NCBI RefSeq assembly: GCF_021390195.1
Contig: NZ_CP090003.1
Span: forward strand, 4,237,501 to 4,301,500
Source of the DNA: Flagellimonas sp. CMM7
GTDB lineage: Bacteria; Bacteroidota; Bacteroidia; Flavobacteriales; Flavobacteriaceae
Direction of reading: 5' to 3'
DNA: 64,000 nucleotides
Shown here: positions 26,137-35,372 of the stretch, one piece after another
Numbering within the stretch: position 1 is the first letter of the stretch
Layout: every line of letters starts with the position of its first letter
Notes under the pieces: generated by a model
Seen by the model: only the letters and a program-made list of their open reading frames with translations
Told to the model about the DNA's origin: nothing
Database searches by the model: none
Position numbers and translations under genes: made by a program

Positions 26137-27546
26137 TTATACTTGAACCTGCTTCCAGTTTCCTTTTTTAAACCAGATTATTGCCATAACCGCTAAAAGA
26201 ACTTCAGCTGCAGTAATTGCAACAAATACACCTATGGCACCAAAATCAAACACTATCGCCGCAACATAGGCTATAGGTAGTTGAAACATCCAAAAAGAGA
26301 AAAAATTAATCTTGGTTGGAGTCTTTGTATCACCAGCACCGTTGAAGGCTTGAGTAACAACCATGCCATAGGCATAAAACACGTAGCCTATTGCAATTAT
26401 TTGAAGACAAAGCGCTCCATTTTCAACCACCGTTGGCGTTGCATTAAAAAATGAAATAATGGTCTCAGCAAAAACTAAATAAACTAGAGAAACCAGACCC
26501 ATAAAATAGGCATTGTACTTTCCTGTTTTCCATACAGAAACCTCTGCCCTATCTGGTTTTTGGGCGCCAAGGTTTTGCCCAACCAATGTTGCCGCTGCAT
26601 TGCTCATACCCCAAGAAGGCATTAACGTAAACATAATTACCCTTATCGCTATGGTATAACCAGCCAATACCTCACTACCAAACTCCGACATGATGCGCAT
26701 AAGAAAAACCCAACTGGACGTTCCTATTAAAAACTGAGCTATTCCTCCCAAGGAGACTTTGACCAAATTGATCATTACCTTTAGATTAAATACTAAATCC
26801 CTAAAAGCCAATTTAATTTTGCCCCAACCAAAGAACAAAATACCCAATTGAAACAGCACCGCAGTTCCGCGACCAATGTTAGTGGCTATGGCAGCTCCCA
26901 TTACACCATATTCAGGAACAGGTCCCCAACCAAAAATAAATATGGGATCCAATATAATGTTCAGCCCATTGGATAATACCAAAGCCCACATGGCAATAGA
27001 GGCATCACCAGCTCCCCTAAAAATCGCATTGATTAAAAACAGCAGCATTATGGTGATATTACCTCCGATCAATAACTTGGTGTAACCATACCCCTCAGCA
27101 ATCAAGTCGGGTTCACCACCCATTAATGCCAATATCTCTTTGGCATAGAAGATTCCAAGGATTCCGAGTAAAATAGAAATGATTACGCCCAGGCCTATAG
27201 CCTGCACTGCGGCCTCTCTGGCTCCTTTAACATCTTTTTCTCCTATTCTCCGCGCTACTACAGCCGTTGCAGCCATGCTTAGACCAATTGCCAGTGCATA
27301 GACCAAAGTGATTACAGATTCAGTTAAACCAATAGTAGCCACAGCGTTTACACTTACTTGAGAAACGTAAGCAATGTCGACCAATGCAAATATGGACTCC
27401 ATGAGCATTTCTAAAATCATGGGAATGGAAAGCATAAAAATAGCTTTCCGAATGCTTCCTGAAGTAAATTCAGTTTCTTTACCAGTTACGGCAATCCAGA
27501 AATAATTAAGTAATTGTTTTAAAGAAGGTATCTTAGAATTTGTCAT
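26137..27546 (-). CDS. MATE family efflux transporter
   Basis: A 469-residue protein with about twelve membrane segments and the two-fold repeat of MATE exporters. Examples of conserved segments are GSIRKAIFMLSIPMILEML near residue 27, NAIFRGAGDAS near 180, GQNLGAQKPDRAE near 325, and QAFNGAGDTKTPT near 410. It would exchange Na+ or H+ for cationic drugs or metabolites. The start is ATG at 27546. Its untranslated leader contains a structured three-way junction closed by a 13-bp stem ending three bases before the start codon, so translation may be regulated. Confidence 0.9.
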   Translation of the reverse strand: MTNSKIPSLKQLLNYFWIAVTGKETEFTSGSIRKAIFMLSIPMILEMLMESIFALVDIAYVSQVSVNAVATIGLTESVITLVYALAIGLSMAATAVVARRIGEKDVKGAREAAVQAIGLGVIISILLGILGIFYAKEILALMGGEPDLIAEGYGYTKLLIGGNITIMLLFLINAIFRGAGDASIAMWALVLSNGLNIILDPIFIFGWGPVPEYGVMGAAIATNIGRGTAVLFQLGILFFGWGKIKLAFRDLVFNLKVMINLVKVSLGGIAQFLIGTSSWVFLMRIMSEFGSEVLAGYTIAIRVIMFTLMPSWGMSNAAATLVGQNLGAQKPDRAEVSVWKTGKYNAYFMGLVSLVYLVFAETIISFFNATPTVVENGALCLQIIAIGYVFYAYGMVVTQAFNGAGDTKTPTKINFFSFWMFQLPIAYVAAIVFDFGAIGVFVAITAAEVLLAVMAIIWFKKGNWKQVQV

Positions 27547-27548
27547 TA

Positions 27549-27655
27549 TATAAAATTATGTGTGAAAAAAATGTGTCAACCTGGCCGAATAAGTTTTTCG
27601 GCTACTGTTTCGGCTCAAAGCCAAAGGTGACATCTATCGCGTACATAATTTTATA
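27549..27655 (-). promoter_or_regulatory. Structured 5' leader of the MATE gene, candidate riboswitch-like element
   Basis: On the minus strand 13-nt arms (27643-27655 and 27549-27561, perfect complements) enclose an inner stem of TGTCA-CCT with AGG-TGACA type pairing (27625-27632 with 27574-27582, one bulge). Two hairpins branch from it: GGCT/AGCC (27612-27622) and GCCGAA/TTCGGC (27584-27602). The outer 3' arm ends three bases before the ATG, so closing it would hide the initiation region. I do not recognise a known riboswitch class. Confidence 0.55.
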
Positions 27656-27791
27656 ACTTCATGATGAAGCAAAGATGCTAAAAAAAATGATATCCTACAT
27701 CTGAAAGTGTATTATAAATTAAAAAAAATATAAAGTCATACTTTTATACATAACTGGAAATCATCAAAACCAAACCATTAAAACCTTCTCC

Positions 27792-29096
27792 ATGAGATTT
27801 ATTTTAGCCATCCTTTTTATAGCCTCATTAACTTTAACTTCCTGCAAAAACACGGCCAGTCCTATTGCTACGGACACAATTGTAAAACAAAAACCATCTG
27901 GCTATCAAGGTCAACAACCAAGTCCTATTGTGCCCACGGTAAACAAACCGGTTCAAAAACAATGGAAAGGAATATGGTCTTTTAATGACAACACCACTTT
28001 TTTTACCAACGATTTTGATGGTGCTCGTCTAAACGGAGTTGCTGATGACGGAAATGATCATTACACCATTTGGATAACAGCTGAGAACACTCCAATAAAT
28101 GTGAGTCCATGGTATGCTTTCAAGGTGTGGACAGAAAACCCACGAAAAATTACCATCAAACTTTCGTATCAAGATTCCAGAAGTCGTTATTATCCAAAAA
28201 TCAGTGCCGATGGAATACACTTTAAGACCATTGATAGTATTGCTTACAAGCCTATAAATCCGGGTGAAGGGGATTTTGGCATAAAGGCAGCGCCAGAATT
28301 TGTTGAGTTGACCTTAGAAATTAAGAATGAACCTATATGGGTTACAGCACAAGAATTATATACTTCCAAACGAGTGAAAAGTTGGGTGGATTCACTTTCT
28401 GTAAAGCCATTTGTTTCAAATTACGAAATAGGAAAAACTACAGAAGAACGGTCAATGCAACTTATGGAAATAAAAGGGAATAGCACGGCAAAAAAGGCAT
28501 TGATGATTATCTCCAGACAACATCCGCCAGAAGTTACGGGTTTTATTGCGATGAAATCTTTTATTGAGACCTTAGCAGGTGAAAGCGAGCAAGCTAAAAA
28601 GTTTAGAGAAAGTCATACAATTTTTGCAGTTCCGTTAATGAATCCGGATGGAGTCGATAATGGTCATTGGCGGCATAATATGGGTGGTATTGATTTGAAC
28701 AGGGATTGGCAAAATTTCAATCAACCAGAAACCAAAAGTGTACGAGACTTTTTAACTAAAAAAGGCAGTGAAGGGTATGAATTTGTTTTTGGTGCTGACT
28801 TTCATTCCACCTGGGATGATATTTACTATCCTTTGGATACAACAGTTACTGGCCAAAAGGGTAAGATTGTATTTGATTGGATAGAAAGCATAAGCGATAG
28901 GTTACCTCAGAAAAAATCTAATGTAAAAGCTTCAGATAAATTGGACCCAACCATGGTGTCAAGAACTTACTTTTACGTAAAACATAAAATGCCTGCTATT
29001 GTTTTTGAACTTGGTGATGACACTCCAAGACCATTTTTAAAAGAAAAAGGTAAGGTTGCCGCTGAGGAATTAATGCGTCTTTTGGACAGTGATTAA
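27792..29096 (+). CDS. M14 family zinc carboxypeptidase-like lipoprotein
   Basis: A lipoprotein leader (MRFILAILFIASLTLTSC) precedes about 415 residues. An N-terminal beta domain (about 50-200) resembles those preceding cytosolic-carboxypeptidase-like M14 enzymes. The catalytic part carries zinc ligands in SRQHPPEVTG (His, Glu) and FHST (His), the substrate arginine in NRDW, and a candidate general base in VFELGDD. Probable role: removal of C-terminal residues or amidase action on envelope or extracellular peptides. It ends 4 bp before the convergent ccsBA stop. Confidence 0.8.
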   Translation: MRFILAILFIASLTLTSCKNTASPIATDTIVKQKPSGYQGQQPSPIVPTVNKPVQKQWKGIWSFNDNTTFFTNDFDGARLNGVADDGNDHYTIWITAENTPINVSPWYAFKVWTENPRKITIKLSYQDSRSRYYPKISADGIHFKTIDSIAYKPINPGEGDFGIKAAPEFVELTLEIKNEPIWVTAQELYTSKRVKSWVDSLSVKPFVSNYEIGKTTEERSMQLMEIKGNSTAKKALMIISRQHPPEVTGFIAMKSFIETLAGESEQAKKFRESHTIFAVPLMNPDGVDNGHWRHNMGGIDLNRDWQNFNQPETKSVRDFLTKKGSEGYEFVFGADFHSTWDDIYYPLDTTVTGQKGKIVFDWIESISDRLPQKKSNVKASDKLDPTMVSRTYFYVKHKMPAIVFELGDDTPRPFLKEKGKVAAEELMRLLDSD

Positions 29097-29100
29097 AAGG

Positions 29101-32100
29101 CTATTTTATGTAATTAACACGGTATCTCCAAAAACTTATGCCCCCTAAAATAAACACTCCAAGTACGGTATACCATATAAAGTTGGGAGTTATCACTTGA
29201 TCTCCGCTTGCATAACTATGCAACCCAACTAAATAAAAGTTGACTCCAAAATAGGTCATCATTATACTGGCAAACGCTACAATACTAGCAAAGCTAAAGG
29301 ACCACTTTCCTCTGAGTCCTGGCACTAAACGCATGTGTATTACAAAAGCATAGATCATAATGGAAATTAAAGCCCAGGTTTCCTTGGGATCCCATCCCCA
29401 ATAACGCCCCCAGCTTTCATTGGCCCATTGACCTCCCAAAAAGTTACCAATGGTAAGCATTACAAGGCCAGTGGTCAACGCTAATTCATTAATGACCATC
29501 AACTCTTTTAAATTGAGCTCCATACGCTCTTTATTCTTCTTGGTAGTGAGAATCATCAATAACAAAGAAACAACCCCTAAGATCATACCAACTGTCAATG
29601 GTCCATAGCTACCAACAATTACCGCTACGTGAATCATAAGCCAATAGCTATCGAGGACCGGCTGTAAATTGGCTATAGCTGGATCAATCCAACTTTGATG
29701 GGCAACACCTAGCAGTAATGCAGTTACAAAGGCACTTGCTGCCAACGTCAATTCACTTTTCCTTCCCAAAGCCAATCCTATTGCCATGGTCGCCCAAGAA
29801 ACATATAAAATACTTTCATAAGCATCACTCCAAGGAGCATGGCCAGAGATGTACCAGCGTAATACAAGACCTGCAGTATGCCAAACAAATAAAATAATGA
29901 CCAACCCCTTAAGTGCGTATGCCGTTGCCTTCCAAATTTCTCTATCCTTAAAAATTCGGAATATTAGAATAAAGAATAACAATAGGCCGACCATACCATA
30001 ATACTTGTACAATCGGTTGAAAATATCCAACTTGTTATATATGATTTCAATTTCTACTTTTTTCTCATCCGGAAGTACCTCAGCACCATGGTTTCTTTGA
30101 TTCTGTTTAAATGCCTCTAAAAGCATATCTGGTTGGGTATAATCTCCTGAAGAAATGGCAGTTTTAAGAGATCCCAGATAATAGGGCATTGAATTTTTTA
30201 TAAAATTGGAATACAAAGAATCTGACACTTGATATTGTCCAGAACGATACTCAATGGCTGATATCCATTTGTTATTTTCATCATTCAGTAAGGGAAATAT
30301 TTTAACAATCTGTCCACTTAGAGCCATGTTCAATAGACTCAAACGCTCACCAACCTTTTTAAAATCCTTTTCAAAATTTGAAGGATTAGTGGTTGAAGTC
30401 GCTCGCTCCAAATAAGGTTGAAGTTTATAGGTGCCTTTATCGTCAAAAAAATCGGTAGCTTTTACATATTTTGTTTTTTCAGGTACACCAATTAATTTAC
30501 GAAGACTATCATTCTCTTTTTTTCCAAGCGCTATAAATTCGGTATTGTACCAAATTCCAGGATTCATCATCATGGAAAGGAAAACTTGATTTGCCGTAAA
30601 GTCATCATAGGTGCTCTTTCCACTAAGTCTTCTCAATAATTCTGAAGCAAATGTATGAATGGGTTTCATTCTGCCTCCTTCATCTTGTATGACGAGTGCT
30701 CCGAAATTCTCCGCATGTTCTTCATTCACTATAGTAGTCTGAATAATGGAATCTACCTGTTCCTGTGACGGAAGATTGGAATGTTCATGATTTTCAGAAT
30801 CTTCTTGCTGTGCTGCAGCCAAAGAAGTAAACAAGAAAAAAGTAATTGCGGCCAAAGTTGTTTTTTTGGCTTTGATTTTTTCCAAGGATTTTTGGAGATC
30901 ACGAAAACGAGTCTTCCCAAAGAACATGATGCCCATTAGGCCCAGATAAAGTAAAAAGTAACCAATGTAGGTAATCCATGTGCCCCAAAAGTCATGATTA
31001 ACAGATAAAACAGTTCCTTTTTCATCTGGATGAAAACTAGATTGAAAGAACCGATAGCCTCTATGATCTAAAACATGGTTCATAAAAATGTCATAGTCAA
31101 ATGGACGTTCGTCTTCAACCGTAATCTTGCTCATAAAAGAAGCATAACCAGCTTCTGTACCTGGATATTTTTCAGCAATAAAGTCATTTAATTGAATTGA
31201 GAAAGGAAGCTCATATACTTTAGATCCATAACTGAGTGAAAAATCCATTCCACCTACTTTTATCTTATCTGAAAAATTGGAACTACCCTTGCCTCCCAAT
31301 AATTTTTGTTCTACGGTTTCCCCGTTTGCAGTGATGGATACGACCAAAGCATCCTGTGTTGCTTCCGTAACCTCATTTTCTGGAACTTTGACAACCCCAT
31401 AGTTTCCTTTAACCAAGGGTTCAGGAATTACAAACTGCATGCCGGCCATATTGTACAGGGAACGCAACTGTAACGTTTGAAGGCTGTCATTCACAACTTC
31501 TCCTCGTAATTGATCCGCCATTCGCATAAAATCCCCAGAAAAAGGTGACTTAATTTGATAACCATTGCTGTTCGAGTAAATGTTTATAGCTCCATCCGTC
31601 TCCTTATTTAAGGAAAACAGCACGTTGTGGATACTGGCAACCTTCCCGTTTTCCAGATAGTGTTCATGACGTTGACCATCACCAGCCTCAACAATTTTAA
31701 GATATTCGTTACCTTTTTCATCAGGAATTAACCCTTCTTCTGCTCCAGCTATAAAATCGACGTAGGAAATGGTAAAGGGTTGACCGTTAAAGTCCGATTT
31801 CCATGGTAAACTGGAACGCATGCCTTCTGGAGTAACAATTAGGTCATCTTCTAAGACCCTACGCTTTGTCTCCCCTCCAATATCACCATCTACAAAAGCA
31901 ATTAAATAGGTTTTGTCCGAATAGAATCTACTTTCGGCATTACCTTCCCTAATGGGCATAACACCTTCATAACTTACATACCTTGTTACAAAGGCCCCAA
32001 TGATGATCAATACCCATGAAAGGTGCAATAGTAAGACGGGCCATTTTTTCCAGCTGAAAAGTTTATAACGGAACATGTTCCCAATAAAGTTGATTACAAA

Positions 32101-32271
32101 AAACACCATAATAGCTTCAAACCAAGTGGCGTTGTAAATGTAAATTCGAGCCGTTTCAGTACTGTACCAGGTTTCCACAAAGGTTCCTATAGCCATCGCC
32201 GTAGCAAAAACTAGGAAAAGAACAGCCATAAGTTTGGTGGAAAAAAGGGTCTTTTTAAGAGTTTCTATCAT
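29101..32271 (-). CDS. Fused cytochrome c biogenesis protein CcsB-CcsA (system II)
   Basis: A 1056-residue polytopic protein joining a ResB/CcsB half to a CcsA half, the usual Bacteroidota form. The first half has N-terminal helices, a large periplasmic domain (about 100-440), one helix, and a second periplasmic region (about 490-740). The second half begins near residue 745 and contains the heme-handling tryptophan motif WGWDPKETWALIS (about residue 958), flanked by conserved histidine segments (MIHVAVIVGSYG). It exports heme and ligates it to apocytochrome c in the periplasm. A lone -7 element lies just upstream. Confidence 0.92.
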   Translation of the reverse strand: MIETLKKTLFSTKLMAVLFLVFATAMAIGTFVETWYSTETARIYIYNATWFEAIMVFFVINFIGNMFRYKLFSWKKWPVLLLHLSWVLIIIGAFVTRYVSYEGVMPIREGNAESRFYSDKTYLIAFVDGDIGGETKRRVLEDDLIVTPEGMRSSLPWKSDFNGQPFTISYVDFIAGAEEGLIPDEKGNEYLKIVEAGDGQRHEHYLENGKVASIHNVLFSLNKETDGAINIYSNSNGYQIKSPFSGDFMRMADQLRGEVVNDSLQTLQLRSLYNMAGMQFVIPEPLVKGNYGVVKVPENEVTEATQDALVVSITANGETVEQKLLGGKGSSNFSDKIKVGGMDFSLSYGSKVYELPFSIQLNDFIAEKYPGTEAGYASFMSKITVEDERPFDYDIFMNHVLDHRGYRFFQSSFHPDEKGTVLSVNHDFWGTWITYIGYFLLYLGLMGIMFFGKTRFRDLQKSLEKIKAKKTTLAAITFFLFTSLAAAQQEDSENHEHSNLPSQEQVDSIIQTTIVNEEHAENFGALVIQDEGGRMKPIHTFASELLRRLSGKSTYDDFTANQVFLSMMMNPGIWYNTEFIALGKKENDSLRKLIGVPEKTKYVKATDFFDDKGTYKLQPYLERATSTTNPSNFEKDFKKVGERLSLLNMALSGQIVKIFPLLNDENNKWISAIEYRSGQYQVSDSLYSNFIKNSMPYYLGSLKTAISSGDYTQPDMLLEAFKQNQRNHGAEVLPDEKKVEIEIIYNKLDIFNRLYKYYGMVGLLLFFILIFRIFKDREIWKATAYALKGLVIILFVWHTAGLVLRWYISGHAPWSDAYESILYVSWATMAIGLALGRKSELTLAASAFVTALLLGVAHQSWIDPAIANLQPVLDSYWLMIHVAVIVGSYGPLTVGMILGVVSLLLMILTTKKNKERMELNLKELMVINELALTTGLVMLTIGNFLGGQWANESWGRYWGWDPKETWALISIMIYAFVIHMRLVPGLRGKWSFSFASIVAFASIMMTYFGVNFYLVGLHSYASGDQVITPNFIWYTVLGVFILGGISFWRYRVNYIK

Positions 32272-32297
32272 CTTTTTGCAGATGTGTTTTCAGCTTG

Positions 32298-32305
32298 CAA
32301 AAATA
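32298..32305 (-). promoter_or_regulatory. -7 element upstream of ccsBA
   Basis: The minus strand reads TATTTTTG, an exact TAnnTTTG match 27 bp before the ccsBA start. No clear -33 TTTG is seen. Confidence 0.35.
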
Positions 32306-32407
32306 CCATCTTTTTACCATTTATCTCGGTCTTATGACTCATAAAAGGTTAAACAAATTTGTTAATTATTCCAAAACCAATGTATCTCTAAATTCGTAGT
32401 TTTGAAC

Positions 32408-33169
32408 ATGCTGTCCATTGTAATAGTAGGCACCGGAAATGTAGCCAGACATTTGTTCAATGCTTTTGCCGAATCTAGAGAGGTAAAGGTGGTTCAGGTC
32501 GTAGGCAGAAATAAAAATTGTTTGGAAAGGTTTTCAAAAATGTGTGCCATCTCAAATGATTTTGCTCAAATTGCAACTGCAGATGTTTACATTATCGCAG
32601 TAAAAGACGATGCTATTGCCAAAGTTTCTCAATCGCTTACTAGCAAAAAAGGAATCGTGGTGCACACATCGGGAGCTGTGGAAATGGATAGCTTGGAATC
32701 CAGTAATAGAGGTGTTTTCTATCCTTTACAAACCTTTACTATGGGCAAAACCTTGGACTTCAAGTCCATTCCTATTTGCATTGAAGCAAAACAGGATACA
32801 GCCATTACGGTGTTAAGGATGTTGGGAGAGGCCATTTCAGATAAAGTCCATGAAATAACTTCGGCCCAAAGAAAAAAACTGCATCTAGCCGCAGTTTTTG
32901 CCAACAATTTTACCAATCATTTATATCGTATAAGCGAAAGTATCTGTTTGGAGGAAGGATTATCTTTTGAACTTTTACAGCCCTTAATACTTGAAACTGC
33001 CCAAAAAGTACAATCTATTACTCCTAAAGATGCACAGACCGGTCCGGCAAGGAGAGGTGATAAAAAAAGTATTCAAAATCACTTAAACTTATTAAAAGAC
33101 AAAAAACAAACCGAACTTTACACGTTATTTAGTGAAGCCATAAAAAAAGTATATGAAGAAGAATTATAA
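32408..33169 (+). CDS. Rossmann/DUF2520 oxidoreductase-like protein
   Basis: A 253-residue protein starting at ATG 32408. An N-terminal NAD(P)-binding motif IVIVGTGNVARHLF resembles ProC-type reductases, and the C-terminal helical DUF2520 domain follows from about residue 125 (HLAAVFANNFTNHLY). The reaction is not known. It overlaps the KdsC-like gene by 17 bp, starting a three-gene run with KdsC-like and Maf proteins. Confidence 0.82.
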   Translation: MLSIVIVGTGNVARHLFNAFAESREVKVVQVVGRNKNCLERFSKMCAISNDFAQIATADVYIIAVKDDAIAKVSQSLTSKKGIVVHTSGAVEMDSLESSNRGVFYPLQTFTMGKTLDFKSIPICIEAKQDTAITVLRMLGEAISDKVHEITSAQRKKLHLAAVFANNFTNHLYRISESICLEEGLSFELLQPLILETAQKVQSITPKDAQTGPARRGDKKSIQNHLNLLKDKKQTELYTLFSEAIKKVYEEEL

Positions 33170-33680
33170 AGAACTTTTGAATGATATTACCACTTTCGTC
33201 TTTGATGTTGATGGCGTATTTACAGATGGTTCAATTTTGATAACCACCCAAGGAGAAATGCTTCGCAAAATGAACGTAAAAGACGGTTACGCGTTAAAAA
33301 CTGCTTTGCAAAAAGGGTATAATGTCTGTATCATTTCTGGAGGTACCAATGAAGGCGTTAAAGAACGCCTAAAAGGTCTTGGAGTCACTGATATTTATTT
33401 AGGAGCCCATCATAAACAAGACCCGTTGGAAGAGTATCTTAACATAAACAACATTGATTCTAAAAATGTTTTATATATGGGTGATGACCTCCCAGATATA
33501 CCTCCAATGAAAAGGGTAGCCCTTGCTACTGCTCCTCAAAATGCGGTGGCTGAAGTAAAGGCAATTTCTGATTATGTTTCTCATAAAAATGGTGGTGAAG
33601 GCTGTGTTCGTGATATCATAGAACAAGTATTAAAAGTAAGAGGCGATTGGAACGATAACTTTAGTGCCAAGAATGATTAA
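33153..33680 (+). CDS. KdsC-like HAD phosphatase (KDO-8-phosphate phosphatase family)
   Basis: A 175-residue C0-type HAD protein. Motif I is FVFDVDGVFTDG with both aspartates, motif II the Ser in CIISGG, and motif IV GDDLPDIPPM. Tetrameric KdsC enzymes of this size hydrolyse KDO 8-phosphate for lipopolysaccharide core synthesis. Related sugar-acid phosphatases look the same. It overlaps DUF2520 upstream and Maf downstream (8 bp with the ATG start), indicating an operon. Confidence 0.85.
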   Translation: MKKNYKELLNDITTFVFDVDGVFTDGSILITTQGEMLRKMNVKDGYALKTALQKGYNVCIISGGTNEGVKERLKGLGVTDIYLGAHHKQDPLEEYLNINNIDSKNVLYMGDDLPDIPPMKRVALATAPQNAVAEVKAISDYVSHKNGGEGCVRDIIEQVLKVRGDWNDNFSAKND

Positions 33681-34275
33681 ATCCAATCCCTTAAATGAAA
33701 AGCTTAAAAGCTACAACCTTATTTTGGGCTCTGCCTCTCCAAGAAGAAAAATGTTTTTGGAAGAAATGGGGTTAGATTTTGAAGTAAAGCCAAAATCTGT
33801 GGAAGAAATTTACCCAGAAGAGTTAAAAGGAGAAGAAATATCCAGTTTTCTTGCTGAATTAAAGGCGACTCCGTTTAAAGGACAATTGAATAAAAACGAT
33901 ATTGTGCTCACTTCTGACACTGTAGTCTGGTATAAGGATATGTCCCTTGCAAAAGCCTCCAACAAAAAAGAAGCTTTTAAAATGCTTCGTACATTATCAG
34001 CAGATTGGCATGAGGTGATTACCTCAGTTTGTTTTACAACACCAACAATCCAAAAAACAGTAAGTGCAACTACCCGGGTAAAACTTATGGACTTTACCGA
34101 TGAAGAAATAGAACATTACATTGATATTTGTAAACCCTTTGATAAAGCAGGTGCCTATGGCATACAAGAGTGGATTGGAATGGTGGGGATTTCTGAAATA
34201 AAAGGGCCTTATACTAACGTCGTTGGCCTACCTACTCATTTAGTTTATAAAACGTTAATGGACATGGTTTCCTAA
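33673..34275 (+). CDS. Maf family nucleoside triphosphate pyrophosphatase
   Basis: A 200-residue Maf protein. The signature LGSASPRRK lies near the N-terminus, the catalytic Asp in TSDTVVW in the middle, and DKAGAYGIQEW near residue 160 completes the active site. Maf enzymes hydrolyse non-canonical or canonical dNTP/UTP to monophosphates and prevent misincorporation. The ATG at 33673 is chosen over GTG at 33664. Both overlap the preceding gene slightly. Confidence 0.9.
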   Translation: MIKSNPLNEKLKSYNLILGSASPRRKMFLEEMGLDFEVKPKSVEEIYPEELKGEEISSFLAELKATPFKGQLNKNDIVLTSDTVVWYKDMSLAKASNKKEAFKMLRTLSADWHEVITSVCFTTPTIQKTVSATTRVKLMDFTDEEIEHYIDICKPFDKAGAYGIQEWIGMVGISEIKGPYTNVVGLPTHLVYKTLMDMVS

Positions 34276-34311
34276 GCAGGGTTCCTTAATTTTACTAAAA
34301 TTCCTTCCGTT

Positions 34312-35268
34312 ATGAAAAAACTATTCAAAATCGAGTTTGCTATTGTATTGTTTTTATTGATTTCCGTCACCCTGGTTTCTTGTGTTGAAAAGACGAAGGC
34401 TTCTAACAAAGAAATGGCGCTCAATACTGAAGAAGCATCTGAAAAAGTTGAAAGCCCCAAAAAACAACTTTCTGAAGATTTTAAAAAATACTGGTATGCC
34501 GGTAATGCGGAAATTACTTCCTATAAATTAGAGCAGGCCAGATATGGTGAAATTAGAGATGGCCATTCGGTTCTTATTTATGTTACGGAGCCATTCTTGC
34601 CAGAAAAACAAGTAAAGGCTGACCGAGATAATTCTATTAATATTCCTGTTCTAAAACTGAACACCACAAAAAAATATTTAACCGGCATCTACCCATATTC
34701 TGTAATGAGTAGCACATTCTACCCAGTTTATGATAATCAACATGCTGTTAAAACAAGTCTATCCATGCAAGAATGGTGTGGTCATATGTATTCACAAATT
34801 AATAATAGGGACCAATTTGAATTTATGTCCCATTCTTATTTTGAAAATGAAGCAGATCAGAATGTAACGTTAGAAAAAGATCTTCTAGAAAATGAAATAT
34901 GGAATAAAATTAGAATCAACCCAAGCGATTTACCTGTTGGGAATTTAAAAATGATTCCATCTTTGGAGTATACAAGACTAAGACATGTTGAGCTTAAAGC
35001 ATACAACGTAAAGGCGGAGCTATCAAAAAAAAATGGTATTAGCAGTTATACCCTAGTTTACCCAGATTTAGAAAGAAGCCTCAGTATTAATTTTACTTCA
35101 GACTTTCCCCATTCCATTGAAAGTTGGTCCGAAGACTTTAAAAGTGGTTTTGGCCCAAAAGCAAAAATAATGACCACAAAAGCTACAAGGTTAAAATCTT
35201 TAAAGACAGCCTACTGGGGGCAAAACGGAAATGACGACCTTATCTTAAGAGATAGCTTGGGATTATAG
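34312..35268 (+). CDS. Lipoprotein of unknown function
   Basis: A lipoprotein signal (MKKLFKIEFAIVLFLLISVTLVSC) precedes about 295 residues of mixed alpha/beta sequence. Recognisable stretches such as FKKYWYAGNAEITSYKLEQ and SLSMQEWCGHMYSQ look conserved, but I cannot attach a domain. It starts 36 bp after maf and is probably cotranscribed with it. Because of that position homologs may carry the Maf name without being Maf proteins; no Maf motif is present here. Confidence 0.7.
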   Translation: MKKLFKIEFAIVLFLLISVTLVSCVEKTKASNKEMALNTEEASEKVESPKKQLSEDFKKYWYAGNAEITSYKLEQARYGEIRDGHSVLIYVTEPFLPEKQVKADRDNSINIPVLKLNTTKKYLTGIYPYSVMSSTFYPVYDNQHAVKTSLSMQEWCGHMYSQINNRDQFEFMSHSYFENEADQNVTLEKDLLENEIWNKIRINPSDLPVGNLKMIPSLEYTRLRHVELKAYNVKAELSKKNGISSYTLVYPDLERSLSINFTSDFPHSIESWSEDFKSGFGPKAKIMTTKATRLKSLKTAYWGQNGNDDLILRDSLGL

Positions 35269-35372
35269 TCTTAGTGTTTTTGTCATAAACACACCTTGTT
35301 AAAGATGTTCTAAATTGCGTTCGGTCTGATTTGAATCTTTCTATATTTGGAGTAACCACTAAAAAACTTCCT

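Noticed and set aside
27657..27669. CTTCATGATGAAG palindrome upstream of the MATE leader
   Set aside because: A short palindrome in AT-rich DNA; could be an operator but nothing else supports it.
32397..32404. TAGTTTTG match to the -7 consensus before the DUF2520 gene
   Set aside because: It ends three bases before the ATG at 32408, so transcription would start inside the gene; the conserved GTGNVA motif rules out a later start.
35274..35292. GTGTTT/AAACAC hairpin after the lipoprotein gene
   Set aside because: A six-bp AT-rich stem with no T tract; too weak to call a terminator.
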